64,000 nt of DNA from Acinetobacter sp. NIPH 298 (GTDB lineage: Bacteria > Pseudomonadota > Gammaproteobacteria > Pseudomonadales > Moraxellaceae): contig NZ_KB850055.1 of the NCBI RefSeq assembly GCF_000369505.1, positions 496,001 through 560,000 of the forward strand, given 5' to 3'. The notes under the pieces are model-generated. The model was given only the letters and a program-made list of their open reading frames with translations, searched no databases and had not been told where the DNA came from. The translations under genes and the position numbers were made by a program. This document shows, in pieces, positions 48,730-55,811 of this stretch (position 1 is the stretch's first letter; every line of letters starts with the position of its first letter).

Positions 48730-49847
48730 GCATGCATTTCCTGTTTTGCTAAGTTATCGATTTCTTGTTTTACAGCTTCAATTTTTGATGCTTCAATTTG
48801 TAGAAGGTTATCAATTCCCAAATGTTCACATACTGTTTTAGCATCTAAGCCACGCTCATCGATAAATTCAAGAAGTTGGTCTCGCTGTTCATTTGTGATG
48901 CCAATAAATTCTGGCTGACCGATCCACTTATTCTGATTTTTATCAAAATTACAGCCAAGTTCTTTCGAGCGAGCTAACATGATTTGGCGCATGTTATGGT
49001 AGTAAATATGGTCTTTACAGAGAGATTCAGTTAGCTGATTTAAGTCGCTAGCGTATTCAGCTTCTGCGCAACTTTGCATCCAGTTCTCAAGTTCCTCATT
49101 CGCTTTTGCTACAGCTAATTGGGCAGGGGTAAGCGTATTAATATGATCTTTAGCCGCTTTAATAAGTTCAGCCAAAAACATGGGATTGGTTTTTAAATCA
49201 GGGACCCATACTTCACCTGTCTCCCCACCTAATGCACCTGAATTTTTTGCATGATGAGTGGGGGATGGTTTAAAACTAATAACGCGAGCATTCTTACCTT
49301 CACTTGTAGTGACAGTCGTTAAATAACCCATGATGTCGGCAATACGATATAGTTCATTACGATTCTTACCACCTAGATCTGGGCGATAGATAACTTGATC
49401 GCCGTTTTGATCTTCTGAGGCATGTGCAATAAACACTACGTCTTTACCAAGGCTAATAAGTGTATTGATATATTGCTTAAATGTTTGATTTGCTAAACCC
49501 TGAGCTTTTAATTTTAGTGCGCCATCTTTTTGGCGATTGTTGGCAGTTAAGAGTAAGTGAGTCTTGATGCTCTCAAGCATTGCCCCAACAGTATCAATAA
49601 CAACAGTATTGAACGGTGCTAAGTCCTGCGGAGTTAAATCAGCGACATCTTTCCATTGCTGAACAGGAACCACAGCCCCTCGACGTAGTTCACCTGTACG
49701 ATGCGAACCACGGTCAAAGTCGAATGAAATTGCTTTATCTGCTGTAAAGCCCATAGAAGTTTTACCAAGACCAGGATCAGCGTAAATGTACGTGATGATC
49801 GCATTAACCTGTAGCGGTTGATCAGCACTAATAATATTGATAGCCAT
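48726..49847 (-). CDS. Sak4-like RecA-fold ATPase (phage single-strand annealing type)
   Basis: 373 aa. Walker A YADPGLGKTSM, a RecA-like NTPase fold with FNTVVIDTVGAML as Walker B strand, and a C-terminal region of helices. Phage AAA ATPases of this type (Sak4) act in homologous recombination with a nuclease and SSB. The coupled exonuclease gene downstream supports this. Confidence 0.8.
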   Translation of the reverse strand: MAINIISADQPLQVNAIITYIYADPGLGKTSMGFTADKAISFDFDRGSHRTGELRRGAVVPVQQWKDVADLTPQDLAPFNTVVIDTVGAMLESIKTHLLLTANNRQKDGALKLKAQGLANQTFKQYINTLISLGKDVVFIAHASEDQNGDQVIYRPDLGGKNRNELYRIADIMGYLTTVTTSEGKNARVISFKPSPTHHAKNSGALGGETGEVWVPDLKTNPMFLAELIKAAKDHINTLTPAQLAVAKANEELENWMQSCAEAEYASDLNQLTESLCKDHIYYHNMRQIMLARSKELGCNFDKNQNKWIGQPEFIGITNEQRDQLLEFIDERGLDAKTVCEHLGIDNLLQIEASKIEAVKQEIDNLAKQEMHA

Positions 49848-49849
49848 GA

Positions 49850-50179
49850 TTACAACCCCTTATTAGATTTTGCGTTATTGTGTGCCAGACGTTGATTTGG
49901 GCTATACGGTGTGCGTTGAAAGCAGTCCTTTGAGAACATTTCAGCTCGTTCTTTTTTGCGCTGAAAATTAACTTCTTGTTGAAGATTTTTAAGAATCCAC
50001 GGTTTAGCTTTCAACAAATCAGAATCCACAGGATTGCTACCGTTTTCACTCTCAATGCGAATGTCTGTAAATTTGTAGTCGGTTGAAAAAGTTTGTGGAC
50101 CTAATCGAACGTGATATCGCCCAGCGTCATCGCGAGTGATAAATTCGCGGAAAGGGGTAGTGAAGCGTTTCTTTTCCAT
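49850..50179 (-). CDS. Phage early hypothetical protein
   Basis: 109 aa, basic. N-terminal half beta-rich (FREFITRDDAGRYHVRLG), C-terminal half helical and charged (NFQRKKERAEMFSKDCF). Start and stop abut neighbours; no recognised domain. Confidence 0.62.
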   Translation of the reverse strand: MEKKRFTTPFREFITRDDAGRYHVRLGPQTFSTDYKFTDIRIESENGSNPVDSDLLKAKPWILKNLQQEVNFQRKKERAEMFSKDCFQRTPYSPNQRLAHNNAKSNKGL

Positions 50180-50640
50180 TAGATCGCCTCCACTAACTTA
50201 CTCTTTTCGATGTATGCAGCTATCTGAGCGTTGATGTTTAGATGATCATCAAAGATCGTGAAATCTTTGTAGTTGTTGCCATTAGCGTCAGTGATTTGAC
50301 CGATCTCAAGATTAGTGATGTCTACTGCAGTAAACTCTGAACCAGGTACACCGTAGCTGTCCGGGTGCTTATCAAATAAGAATTTTACTGGTACGCGAAA
50401 GCCATCGAGATTAATGACTGCTTCGCCAGAGTTATCAGAAGTAATGTTCAGCGTCATTACACCGTAGCTGCTAGGCTGCACATTTGCATAAGTAACTGTG
50501 CTTGAGTGAGCTGCCTGATAGTCACAAGAAGAAACGGCAGCAGCGATTGCAATCACGGAGATGCTTGCTGCGGTCCATGTTGCAAATACAGCTTTGCCGA
50601 AGTGCAAGGCTGAATTGCTTTGAATAGTTTTTTGTTCCAT
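50179..50640 (-). CDS. Membrane or lipid-anchored phage protein, first gene of the PL operon
   Basis: 153 aa. Hydrophobic helix at about residues 21-38, ending AAAVSSC, which resembles a lipobox although the n-region is long. The rest is a predicted extracytoplasmic beta domain (TLNITSDNSGEAVINLDGFR). The first leftward gene behind PL would be expressed at once after infection; superinfection exclusion is a possible role (inference). Confidence 0.6.
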   Translation of the reverse strand: MEQKTIQSNSALHFGKAVFATWTAASISVIAIAAAVSSCDYQAAHSSTVTYANVQPSSYGVMTLNITSDNSGEAVINLDGFRVPVKFLFDKHPDSYGVPGSEFTAVDITNLEIGQITDANGNNYKDFTIFDDHLNINAQIAAYIEKSKLVEAI

Positions 50641-50713
50641 AATCTACCTCATTGAAGTGAGAAGCCCTGTTTTGATGTGAGAGTCTGCAGGGCTTTTTGC
50701 TGTTCATGAGATA

Positions 50714-50742
50714 AATATAACTATAGTTATTTTAATAGTCAA
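50714..50742 (-). promoter_or_regulatory. Leftward early promoter PL
   Basis: On the minus strand TTGACT (50737-50742), 17-base spacer, TATATT (50714-50719), about 75 bases before the first leftward gene. The spacer contains a full operator palindrome, so repressor binding would block it. Confidence 0.8.
50717..50730. promoter_or_regulatory. Operator OL1
   Basis: Perfect 14-bp palindrome ATAACTATAGTTAT, identical to OR1 and OR2, inside PL. Confidence 0.85.
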
Positions 50743-50766
50743 GAATATAATTATAAATTTATCGCT

Positions 50767-50780
50767 TTAGTTATAATTAT
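50767..50780. promoter_or_regulatory. Imperfect operator, possible OL2
   Basis: TTAGTTATAATTAT agrees with the operator at 10 of 14 positions, 50 bases upstream of OL1. Confidence 0.4.
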
Positions 50781-50790
50781 GTTTTAATAG

Positions 50791-50818
50791 ACAAAAGAAA
50801 ACCCACACTGGGTGGGTT
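50791..50818 (-). terminator. Terminator of the cI operon
   Basis: AACCCAC/GTGGGTT stem (50800-50806, 50812-50818) followed on the minus strand by TTCTTTT. Begins 17 bases past the stop of the third gene of the repressor transcript. Confidence 0.85.
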
Positions 50819-50834
50819 GTTAAATTAGAATAAC

Positions 50835-51794
50835 TTAACCAATAGCTGTGATTACCACTTTATAAGGTTCATAACGCTTTTTGTTTTGATTAAATCGCTC
50901 ATGGATAGTTAAGTCAGCATTTACATTCAAACGTCCGTGTAACTGAGATGGATTGACGCTTTCATCAATTTCAAAATTAATGCGTTTGTCAATTATTGAA
51001 GGAATTATTCCAGCCCAGCCACTGGATTGTTTGTCTTTATCACTTGCAAAAATTGCTATTGGAGTATTTGTGTATCGTTCCTCTTTTTCCTGGGGTATTG
51101 GCGGTTCATAGGTATCAGGGATCTTCTGAATAAAATTCGCATCGAGTGTGATGGATTGAATGTTGTCATTAGAGTTCTTTACGTCACCAATTTCAATTTC
51201 CGATTTTGGATCAAGTTTGGCTGGTTTTGTAAAGTTAATTGCATCTTTAGCTGCTTGTTTTTTTGGAATTTTATCAAGTATATCTTCAGCTTGTTCTGGG
51301 GTGATTATCATTGTGCCAGATTGATTCATAATACCATTGTTTATAATGGTGACAGGTGCGGGCGTTGGAGCACTGTTTTTTGTATAAGCATAGGTTGCTC
51401 CAGCCGCAATAATAGCTGAGGTTGCTGCAATAGCAATATTTTTCATTGTTGGACTGTCCTGAACAACATCAACAAGATACTGTTTGGCATCATCGGTAAG
51501 TTTAGCACCACGTTCATAGTTCTTATCTCCCAGCACCCACCGCACAACCAATTCAATACCAAGACTACCACTTTCTAAGTGTTCGATAAATACATCTGAA
51601 TCGTAAACCTTAATGCCGGGATAAGCCGCCTCGACGAATTTATTGGTATGCTTAAGCATGCTCTCGATTGCTTTCAAAGCATCGATGACAATTGGAATAG
51701 GGACAAATTTATCTGTTGAATAATAGATTCTAAATTTCGTATCTATTACAGCTTCATTATTATCTACTATTGTTGCAGTTGTGTTTATTGCCAT
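50835..51794 (-). CDS. Lysogeny-operon membrane protein of unknown function
   Basis: 319 aa. Start supported by AGGGG. Residues 20-90 form a conserved-looking domain (FRIYYSTDKFVPIPIVIDAL, then YDSDVFIEHLESGSLGIELV), followed by one membrane helix (about 118-136), a proline/alanine linker and a C-terminal domain ending in beta strands. The N-terminal pattern recalls a recurrent family of uncharacterised bacterial proteins. It is third in the cI transcript and should be made in the lysogen. Position equals rexAB; defence or exclusion is the natural hypothesis. Confidence 0.72.
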   Translation of the reverse strand: MAINTTATIVDNNEAVIDTKFRIYYSTDKFVPIPIVIDALKAIESMLKHTNKFVEAAYPGIKVYDSDVFIEHLESGSLGIELVVRWVLGDKNYERGAKLTDDAKQYLVDVVQDSPTMKNIAIAATSAIIAAGATYAYTKNSAPTPAPVTIINNGIMNQSGTMIITPEQAEDILDKIPKKQAAKDAINFTKPAKLDPKSEIEIGDVKNSNDNIQSITLDANFIQKIPDTYEPPIPQEKEERYTNTPIAIFASDKDKQSSGWAGIIPSIIDKRINFEIDESVNPSQLHGRLNVNADLTIHERFNQNKKRYEPYKVVITAIG

Positions 51795-51854
51795 TTTTAC
51801 CCCTAATTCCCGAACCGTTGAAATGGCTGTGTCGGGTTCACAGTTTTTTTAATC

Positions 51855-52157
51855 TTATATATTTGAATACCTCTCTAAAAACTCATCCACCCATCCCTGT
51901 GCAACTTCAAGATTAGTTATGTCAGTAAGTTTTAGATTAGTTTCTTCTGCTTCATTAAAGCCTTCAATAATAGCCTCAAAGATATTTGCTTCACCTATGA
52001 CCTCACGTGCAATTTCCGCAGCATCATAGCTTTGCTTGGCTTTTTTAAGGGAGGCTATTTGTTTATCTATTCCTGCACCAATTTTACCTAATGCCAATTT
52101 GAATTCTTGACGATTGATCGTTAGCGCAGTTTTGGCTTTGTTGAGTGTTGCTATCAT
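51855..52157 (-). CDS. Small lysogeny-operon protein of unknown function
   Basis: 100 aa, 19 bases after cI on the same strand. Almost entirely helical and charged (FKLALGKIGAGIDKQIASLK, IFEAIIEGFNEAEETNLKLT), with no membrane segment. Likely partner of 50835-51794; may be a regulator, adaptor or immunity-type protein. No recognised family. Confidence 0.65.
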   Translation of the reverse strand: MIATLNKAKTALTINRQEFKLALGKIGAGIDKQIASLKKAKQSYDAAEIAREVIGEANIFEAIIEGFNEAEETNLKLTDITNLEVAQGWVDEFLERYSNI

Positions 52158-52176
52158 GATTTAGCTCAGTAAGTTG

Positions 52177-52923
52177 TTAATAGCTATTAGGGTGCTCAGG
52201 CTTATGTTGACTAGGAGGGACGATATCCGTAATAGCTGTGACACTCTCAACTTCATCCATATTAAATGTGAGACGTTCGCCACCATTAACAGCAATAAGG
52301 CTTAGTACATCATTCTGTATGCCGATAAACTCTTTAATGGTGCAACGTCCATCCTTTAGACACACCTGAACAAATTCCATCGGCACAGGCTCAGCGTCTG
52401 GGTCACACACTACAAACCAGCCATTTCGAATGGCAGGAAACATAGAGTCGCCAGTACCCTTAATTCCATACGCCTTTTCACCAGCAGCGTGGGTGGGAAT
52501 ATATCCATCACCACCATTGCCTTCATATCCCATATCCGAGAAATAGCCGTCCATTCCCATTTTACTATAAGCCTTTACTGGGACCCATCTTTTTGAAATA
52601 ACAAATGGTTTTTCAATAATTTTTGAGAACAGAACAGCGTCATCACTATCAAGAATATTGTGCTGTTTTTTAAATGCTTCGATATCCAGCTTATTTAATG
52701 AAACAACAGCACCTGCATTTTTGTTGGTTTCGCCATTTTGAAGCCAAAGGACATCTACACCCAAAAATTGAGCTATCTGAGGTAGAAAGGAAGATTTTTG
52801 ATTTTTGCCTGACTCAAGCGCTTGATAAGCAGGCTGTGACATTTTTACGGCCTCAGCTACTTCAGCTTGTGTCTTTCCAGCTTTCTTTCGAGATTCTTTC
52901 AATCTCTCTTTGAGTGTAGTCAT
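52177..52923 (-). CDS. CI-type phage repressor (XRE HTH plus S24 peptidase)
   Basis: 248 aa from ATG 52923 (MTTLKERLKESRKK); a TTG-initiated longer form would overlap OR. HTH at about residues 18-40, S24/LexA-like domain with Ser160 (GTGDSMFP) and Lys197 (TIKEF), spaced 37 as in LexA. At the place where Ala-Gly is normally cleaved (37 before Ser) the residues are Met-Gly (122-123), so self-cleavage may be altered. No strong Shine-Dalgarno precedes the ATG, as in lambda cI from PRM. Confidence 0.9.
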   Translation of the reverse strand: MTTLKERLKESRKKAGKTQAEVAEAVKMSQPAYQALESGKNQKSSFLPQIAQFLGVDVLWLQNGETNKNAGAVVSLNKLDIEAFKKQHNILDSDDAVLFSKIIEKPFVISKRWVPVKAYSKMGMDGYFSDMGYEGNGGDGYIPTHAAGEKAYGIKGTGDSMFPAIRNGWFVVCDPDAEPVPMEFVQVCLKDGRCTIKEFIGIQNDVLSLIAVNGGERLTFNMDEVESVTAITDIVPPSQHKPEHPNSY

Positions 52924-52948
52924 AAACCATATACCGCATTTTTCAATC

Positions 52949-52977
52949 AATATATAACCTAGGCTATAAGCAATCAA
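52949..52977 (-). promoter_or_regulatory. Repressor maintenance promoter PRM
   Basis: On the minus strand TTGATT (52972-52977), 17-base spacer, TATATT (52949-52954), giving a leader of about 20 bases before the cI ATG. OR3 lies within the spacer. Confidence 0.78.
52954..52967. promoter_or_regulatory. Operator OR3 (divergent copy)
   Basis: ATAACCTAGGCTAT keeps both outer arms of the operator (9 of 14 matches) and near-palindromic symmetry. Its centre is 24 bases from that of OR2. Likely weaker or Cro-preferred. Confidence 0.6.
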
Positions 52978-52991
52978 ATAACTATAGTTAT
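52978..52991. promoter_or_regulatory. Operator OR2
   Basis: Perfect 14-bp palindrome ATAACTATAGTTAT between PRM and PR, touching the PR -35 hexamer. Confidence 0.85.
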
Positions 52992-53019
52992 TGACTGATA
53001 ATAACTATAGTTATAATAT
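52991..53019 (+). promoter_or_regulatory. Rightward early promoter PR
   Basis: TTGACT (52991-52996), 17-base spacer, TAATAT (53014-53019); an overlapping TATAAT at 53012 is an alternative -10. Drives the cro-like gene at 53047. Same design as PL, with the operator in the spacer. Confidence 0.78.
53001..53014. promoter_or_regulatory. Operator OR1
   Basis: Third perfect copy of ATAACTATAGTTAT, inside PR, centre 23 bases from OR2. Confidence 0.85.
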
Positions 53020-53046
53020 GGCTATATCTTTACATAGGATATAACC

Positions 53047-53298
53047 ATGAATGAGCTACAGAAAAACATCTATCAATCTTTGGTTGATCACTTTGGAGGG
53101 CAAGAAAATACAGCCAACGCCCTAAAAGTTTCCCAACCCTCAGTATCTGGATGGGTGCGACAAAATAAGAACATGTCTGAACTTGTAGCGATCCGTGCAG
53201 AAAAAGCTACAGATGGGAAGTTCAAGGCAGAGGATTTGTGCCCATCCCTGAAAGAATTCCAAACCCCGATTGTTGAGTTGCAGCCATGCAGAACATAA
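53047..53298 (+). CDS. Cro-like (YdaS-type) repressor
   Basis: 83 aa. HTH GGQENTANALKVSQPSVSGW near residues 17-36, the YdaS/Cro-like pattern. Divergent from cI across the operators, first gene of the rightward transcript. Expected to bind the same palindromes and favour lytic growth. Confidence 0.85.
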   Translation: MNELQKNIYQSLVDHFGGQENTANALKVSQPSVSGWVRQNKNMSELVAIRAEKATDGKFKAEDLCPSLKEFQTPIVELQPCRT

Positions 53299-53576
53299 AA
53301 CCAAAACTTCTAGAACCAATGACAACTCGCGTACCAGTAGAGGTAAGACAGTTGGTAGACGATTTGGCTGAAGGCAATCGGGCGAAATGGATTAGAGAGG
53401 CCATTGAATTAAAGATCGAAGTTGATTTAGGCCAATCATCTATTAAAGAGCTAAGGAAATCAAAGAATACAACGTATTCAAGTGAATACAGAAATGTATT
53501 CAAAAATCTATTTTCAGTATTCCAAATAAGCAAAAAGCCCGAAGTTGCAATTCGAGCTTTTAGCAATGTTCATTAA
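53286..53576 (+). CDS. Ribbon-helix-helix-like protein in the cII position
   Basis: 96 aa, overlapping the cro-like gene by 13 bases. The strand MTTRVPVEV followed by two helices (RQLVDDLAEGNRAKWIREAI) fits an Arc/MetJ-type DNA-binding fold. Second rightward gene as cII is in lambda, but unrelated in fold; probably a further transcription regulator. Confidence 0.65.
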   Translation: MQNIKPKLLEPMTTRVPVEVRQLVDDLAEGNRAKWIREAIELKIEVDLGQSSIKELRKSKNTTYSSEYRNVFKNLFSVFQISKKPEVAIRAFSNVH

Positions 53577-53594
53577 CCAGAGAGATTAAATCAC

Positions 53595-54020
53595 ATGACC
53601 AATATATCAAAACATCCATGTGCTAACAAGTGCAGCAACTTCAAAGAAGAGCCATGTACGCATTGTTTAATTTCTAGTTATCCGGAAATACCAGATAGCT
53701 CGGATTACGTTTTAGGGGACTTTGTTGTCTACAAAGATCATGCGCGTATTCAAAACCACCTGATTGAATCTGTGTATGAAGTAATTCAGATAAATGAGGA
53801 TTTTGTTGTGACAACTGGTGCAGGTTTAGATTTGCTGATGATGTGGGATAGCGAAATACGCCATGCATCCATTGCTGAAATCAAAGCTAAACGCCGTTTA
53901 AGCGATATCCATGATGACACTCACATTGAAAACCATATTTCACCTGGGTGTAGAACTTTTTCGAATGACGAAAGCATTTTCTATAGCCGAGCTTTGACGG
54001 CGCAAAAGGAGGTGTCATGA
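53595..54020 (+). CDS. Phage hypothetical protein with Cys-rich N-terminus
   Basis: 141 aa. Four Cys in the first 25 residues (HPCANKCSNFKEEPCTHC) suggest a zinc site; a conserved-looking GDFVVYKDHARIQNHLIE strand region follows. Early rightward operon; role unknown. Confidence 0.62.
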   Translation: MTNISKHPCANKCSNFKEEPCTHCLISSYPEIPDSSDYVLGDFVVYKDHARIQNHLIESVYEVIQINEDFVVTTGAGLDLLMMWDSEIRHASIAEIKAKRRLSDIHDDTHIENHISPGCRTFSNDESIFYSRALTAQKEVS

Positions 54021-54313
54021 ACTCCAAGTTCCAAAAACAACCAGAATTTAAACAAAACCAACAGGTTCAATCATTTTATGAGCCTGCATTAGTTTTGCTT
54101 AACAAGTTGATTGAGCAGAAAAAGATAAATCTTCGCACCAAAGGTTATGACGAAAATAATGCTGCAGTTACTAAAACTGAATTTACTGAGACTATGGCTC
54201 GTCAATTCAAAATTACTCAATGGTTGGCTCAACAAATTGCTGGCAGTCTGATTAAGTCTAATTGTATTAACTCTTTTGGTGGCTATGTTAAGTCGAAGGA
54301 TGGTGAAGCATGA
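54017..54313 (+). CDS. Phage hypothetical protein, probable HTH
   Basis: 98 aa. ETMARQFKITQWLAQQIAGS looks like a helix-turn-helix; basic N-terminal half. Starts with ATGA overlap on the previous stop and ends with ATGA overlap on the next start. Confidence 0.6.
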   Translation: MNSKFQKQPEFKQNQQVQSFYEPALVLLNKLIEQKKINLRTKGYDENNAAVTKTEFTETMARQFKITQWLAQQIAGSLIKSNCINSFGGYVKSKDGEA

Positions 54314-54670
54314 GATATGCCGCAAAAAGAAAGCAGGATGTGAATATTTCAAAAGCCCCAATTGAGTTGGTTATACCACTTGAGAAGCCTGTAACTATAT
54401 ATACGGCGAAAGAACTTGCTGTGATGCCTTTATCAGCTATGAACGCTGCAATTGAGGCACAGGAAAAATTTGCCGTGCTCGAACATACAACTCAGATGGG
54501 GGGGGCAAGCTATAGCGGTTCGTCGTCTTATGGAGGATGGTCACAAACTTATCCAGGTGAAAGAAAAATCCCGTACTCGCTACAAGATCAACAACGAGTT
54601 TATTCAGCCAAGAATTATTCGACAGCTTGCTTACCGTGGATTAGTAAAGTTGGGGGCAGCTAATGAGTAA
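54310..54670 (+). pseudogene. Frameshifted phage gene at an 8-G run
   Basis: The frame from 54310 gives a plausible start (MRYAAKRKQDVNISKAPIEL) but after the G8 run at 54498-54505 turns into low-complexity Ser/Gly/Tyr sequence ending at 54663. Removing one G joins it to the other frame, reading QAIAVRRLMEDGHKLIQVKE and FIQPRIIRQLAYRGLVKLGA to a stop at 54670, a normal-looking helical protein of about 119 aa. So the real product is probably the composite. Either a sequencing error, a mutation or slippage at the tract. Confidence 0.65.
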
Positions 54671-55811
54671 GTTTGTCCCAAATTCATTCCAGATTGCCAA
54701 CGCTTTTGTTGATGATGCCATGTACAAAATCAGTGATGCGTCAGTGAAGATCTATCTGCTCATCATTAGAAAAACTCGTGGGTGGACTAAAGAGAGTGAT
54801 GCATTATCTTTGCGTCAGCTTGAAAGCTTGTCTTTAAAAAGCCGTCCTACAGTAATCAAATGTTTAAATGAGCTTGAGGAAGTTGGCCTTATCAAGAAGC
54901 ACCAACAATCAAAATATGGGAATGTTTATTCACCAATAGACAATTTCGACTTTGGTGAGTGGATCAAATTTCCACAAAAAAAAGTGATGGTGAAATCTTT
55001 ACTTTTGTTCAAAAAAGACATGGTAAAGAATTTTTACCACTTTGGATATGGTGAAAAATCATCTCAAATTGCGGCTGAATTTTGGCTAAAAATTAGTTCA
55101 AAAAAATCTGTGGTGGTTAAATATTTTTACCACCTTAATAGTGTGGATAGCAATGTGGATAACTTACCAAAGTGGTTAAATTTTTTTACCACTACAAAAG
55201 GCAAGTGGTTAAATATTTTTACCACAGGTGGTAAAGAATTTTTACCTCAAGTGGTAAAGAATTTTAACCCACATAAAACAACTATCAAAAACAACTATCA
55301 AAATAAAAAAAATACCTGGTTTGTTTTTGAAAATTTGAAATTAGAAATTTGTTCTATCGATCACTCAATCGATACCAGCGAGATTTTTAATGCGTCATGG
55401 TTTGAACGAGAGCTAAGTGCGTTCAAAGAATTTAACCAGGATAGAAATCATTCTGATGACTTGATGGCTAAATTCTTCGCAGAGTGGATGCTCAAAGCTC
55501 GCGCTAAGTACGCGAAGATGAAAACACCGGTACAACGTTTTTCTGAAAACAAAATTACTGGCCAATTGGCTCAATCTGAAAACAACACACCTGACGTGAT
55601 TACATTTGCTTCAGACAAGCAGCTGTATGCATTCGCTAAGCAACTGGTTTTTCTACCTGAGTTCAAGGATTCATTTTGCAAAAGCGGTGAATCATGGATG
55701 GATGCAGCAAAACGCATGGCTGCTTTGATTTCAGATCCTGAACAACAAAAACCATATATCTCACACTTAATTCAGTTGGGCTTTAAGCAATCCAAGGGAG
55801 CTGCGGCATGA
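54663..55811 (+). CDS. Phage replication protein O-like, containing the origin
   Basis: 382 aa. N-terminal replisome-organiser winged helix (SLRQLESLSLKSRPTVIKCLN near residues 47-67), a middle part distorted by DNA repeats (VKNFYHF, VKYFYHL, WLNFFTT, WLNIFTT) and a C-terminal helical region (about 250-380) that may contact the helicase or loader. The repeats in DNA are the probable iterons. The product thus binds its own gene, as O of lambda does. No DnaC-like loader or helicase gene follows. Confidence 0.8.
   Translation: MSKFVPNSFQIANAFVDDAMYKISDASVKIYLLIIRKTRGWTKESDALSLRQLESLSLKSRPTVIKCLNELEEVGLIKKHQQSKYGNVYSPIDNFDFGEWIKFPQKKVMVKSLLLFKKDMVKNFYHFGYGEKSSQIAAEFWLKISSKKSVVVKYFYHLNSVDSNVDNLPKWLNFFTTTKGKWLNIFTTGGKEFLPQVVKNFNPHKTTIKNNYQNKKNTWFVFENLKLEICSIDHSIDTSEIFNASWFERELSAFKEFNQDRNHSDDLMAKFFAEWMLKARAKYAKMKTPVQRFSENKITGQLAQSENNTPDVITFASDKQLYAFAKQLVFLPEFKDSFCKSGESWMDAAKRMAALISDPEQQKPYISHLIQLGFKQSKGAAA
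55020..55272. repeat. Six palindromic iterons, probable prophage replication origin
   Basis: Six copies of a 21-22 bp interrupted palindrome with GTGGT arms and CC[AT]C ends around an AT-rich core: 55020-55040, 55113-55133, 55172-55192, 55205-55225, 55228-55248, 55251-55272. The last three are spaced 23 bases apart. They lie inside the replication gene. Confidence 0.82.

Noticed and set aside
51027-51419. 130-codon frame antisense to the lysogeny membrane protein gene
   Set aside because: Very Phe/Cys-rich reversed frame without a ribosome site.
52924-52977. 18-residue N-terminal extension of the CI repressor from TTG 52977
   Set aside because: It would lie over the PRM -35/-10 and OR3; homologous repressors start near MTTLKERL.
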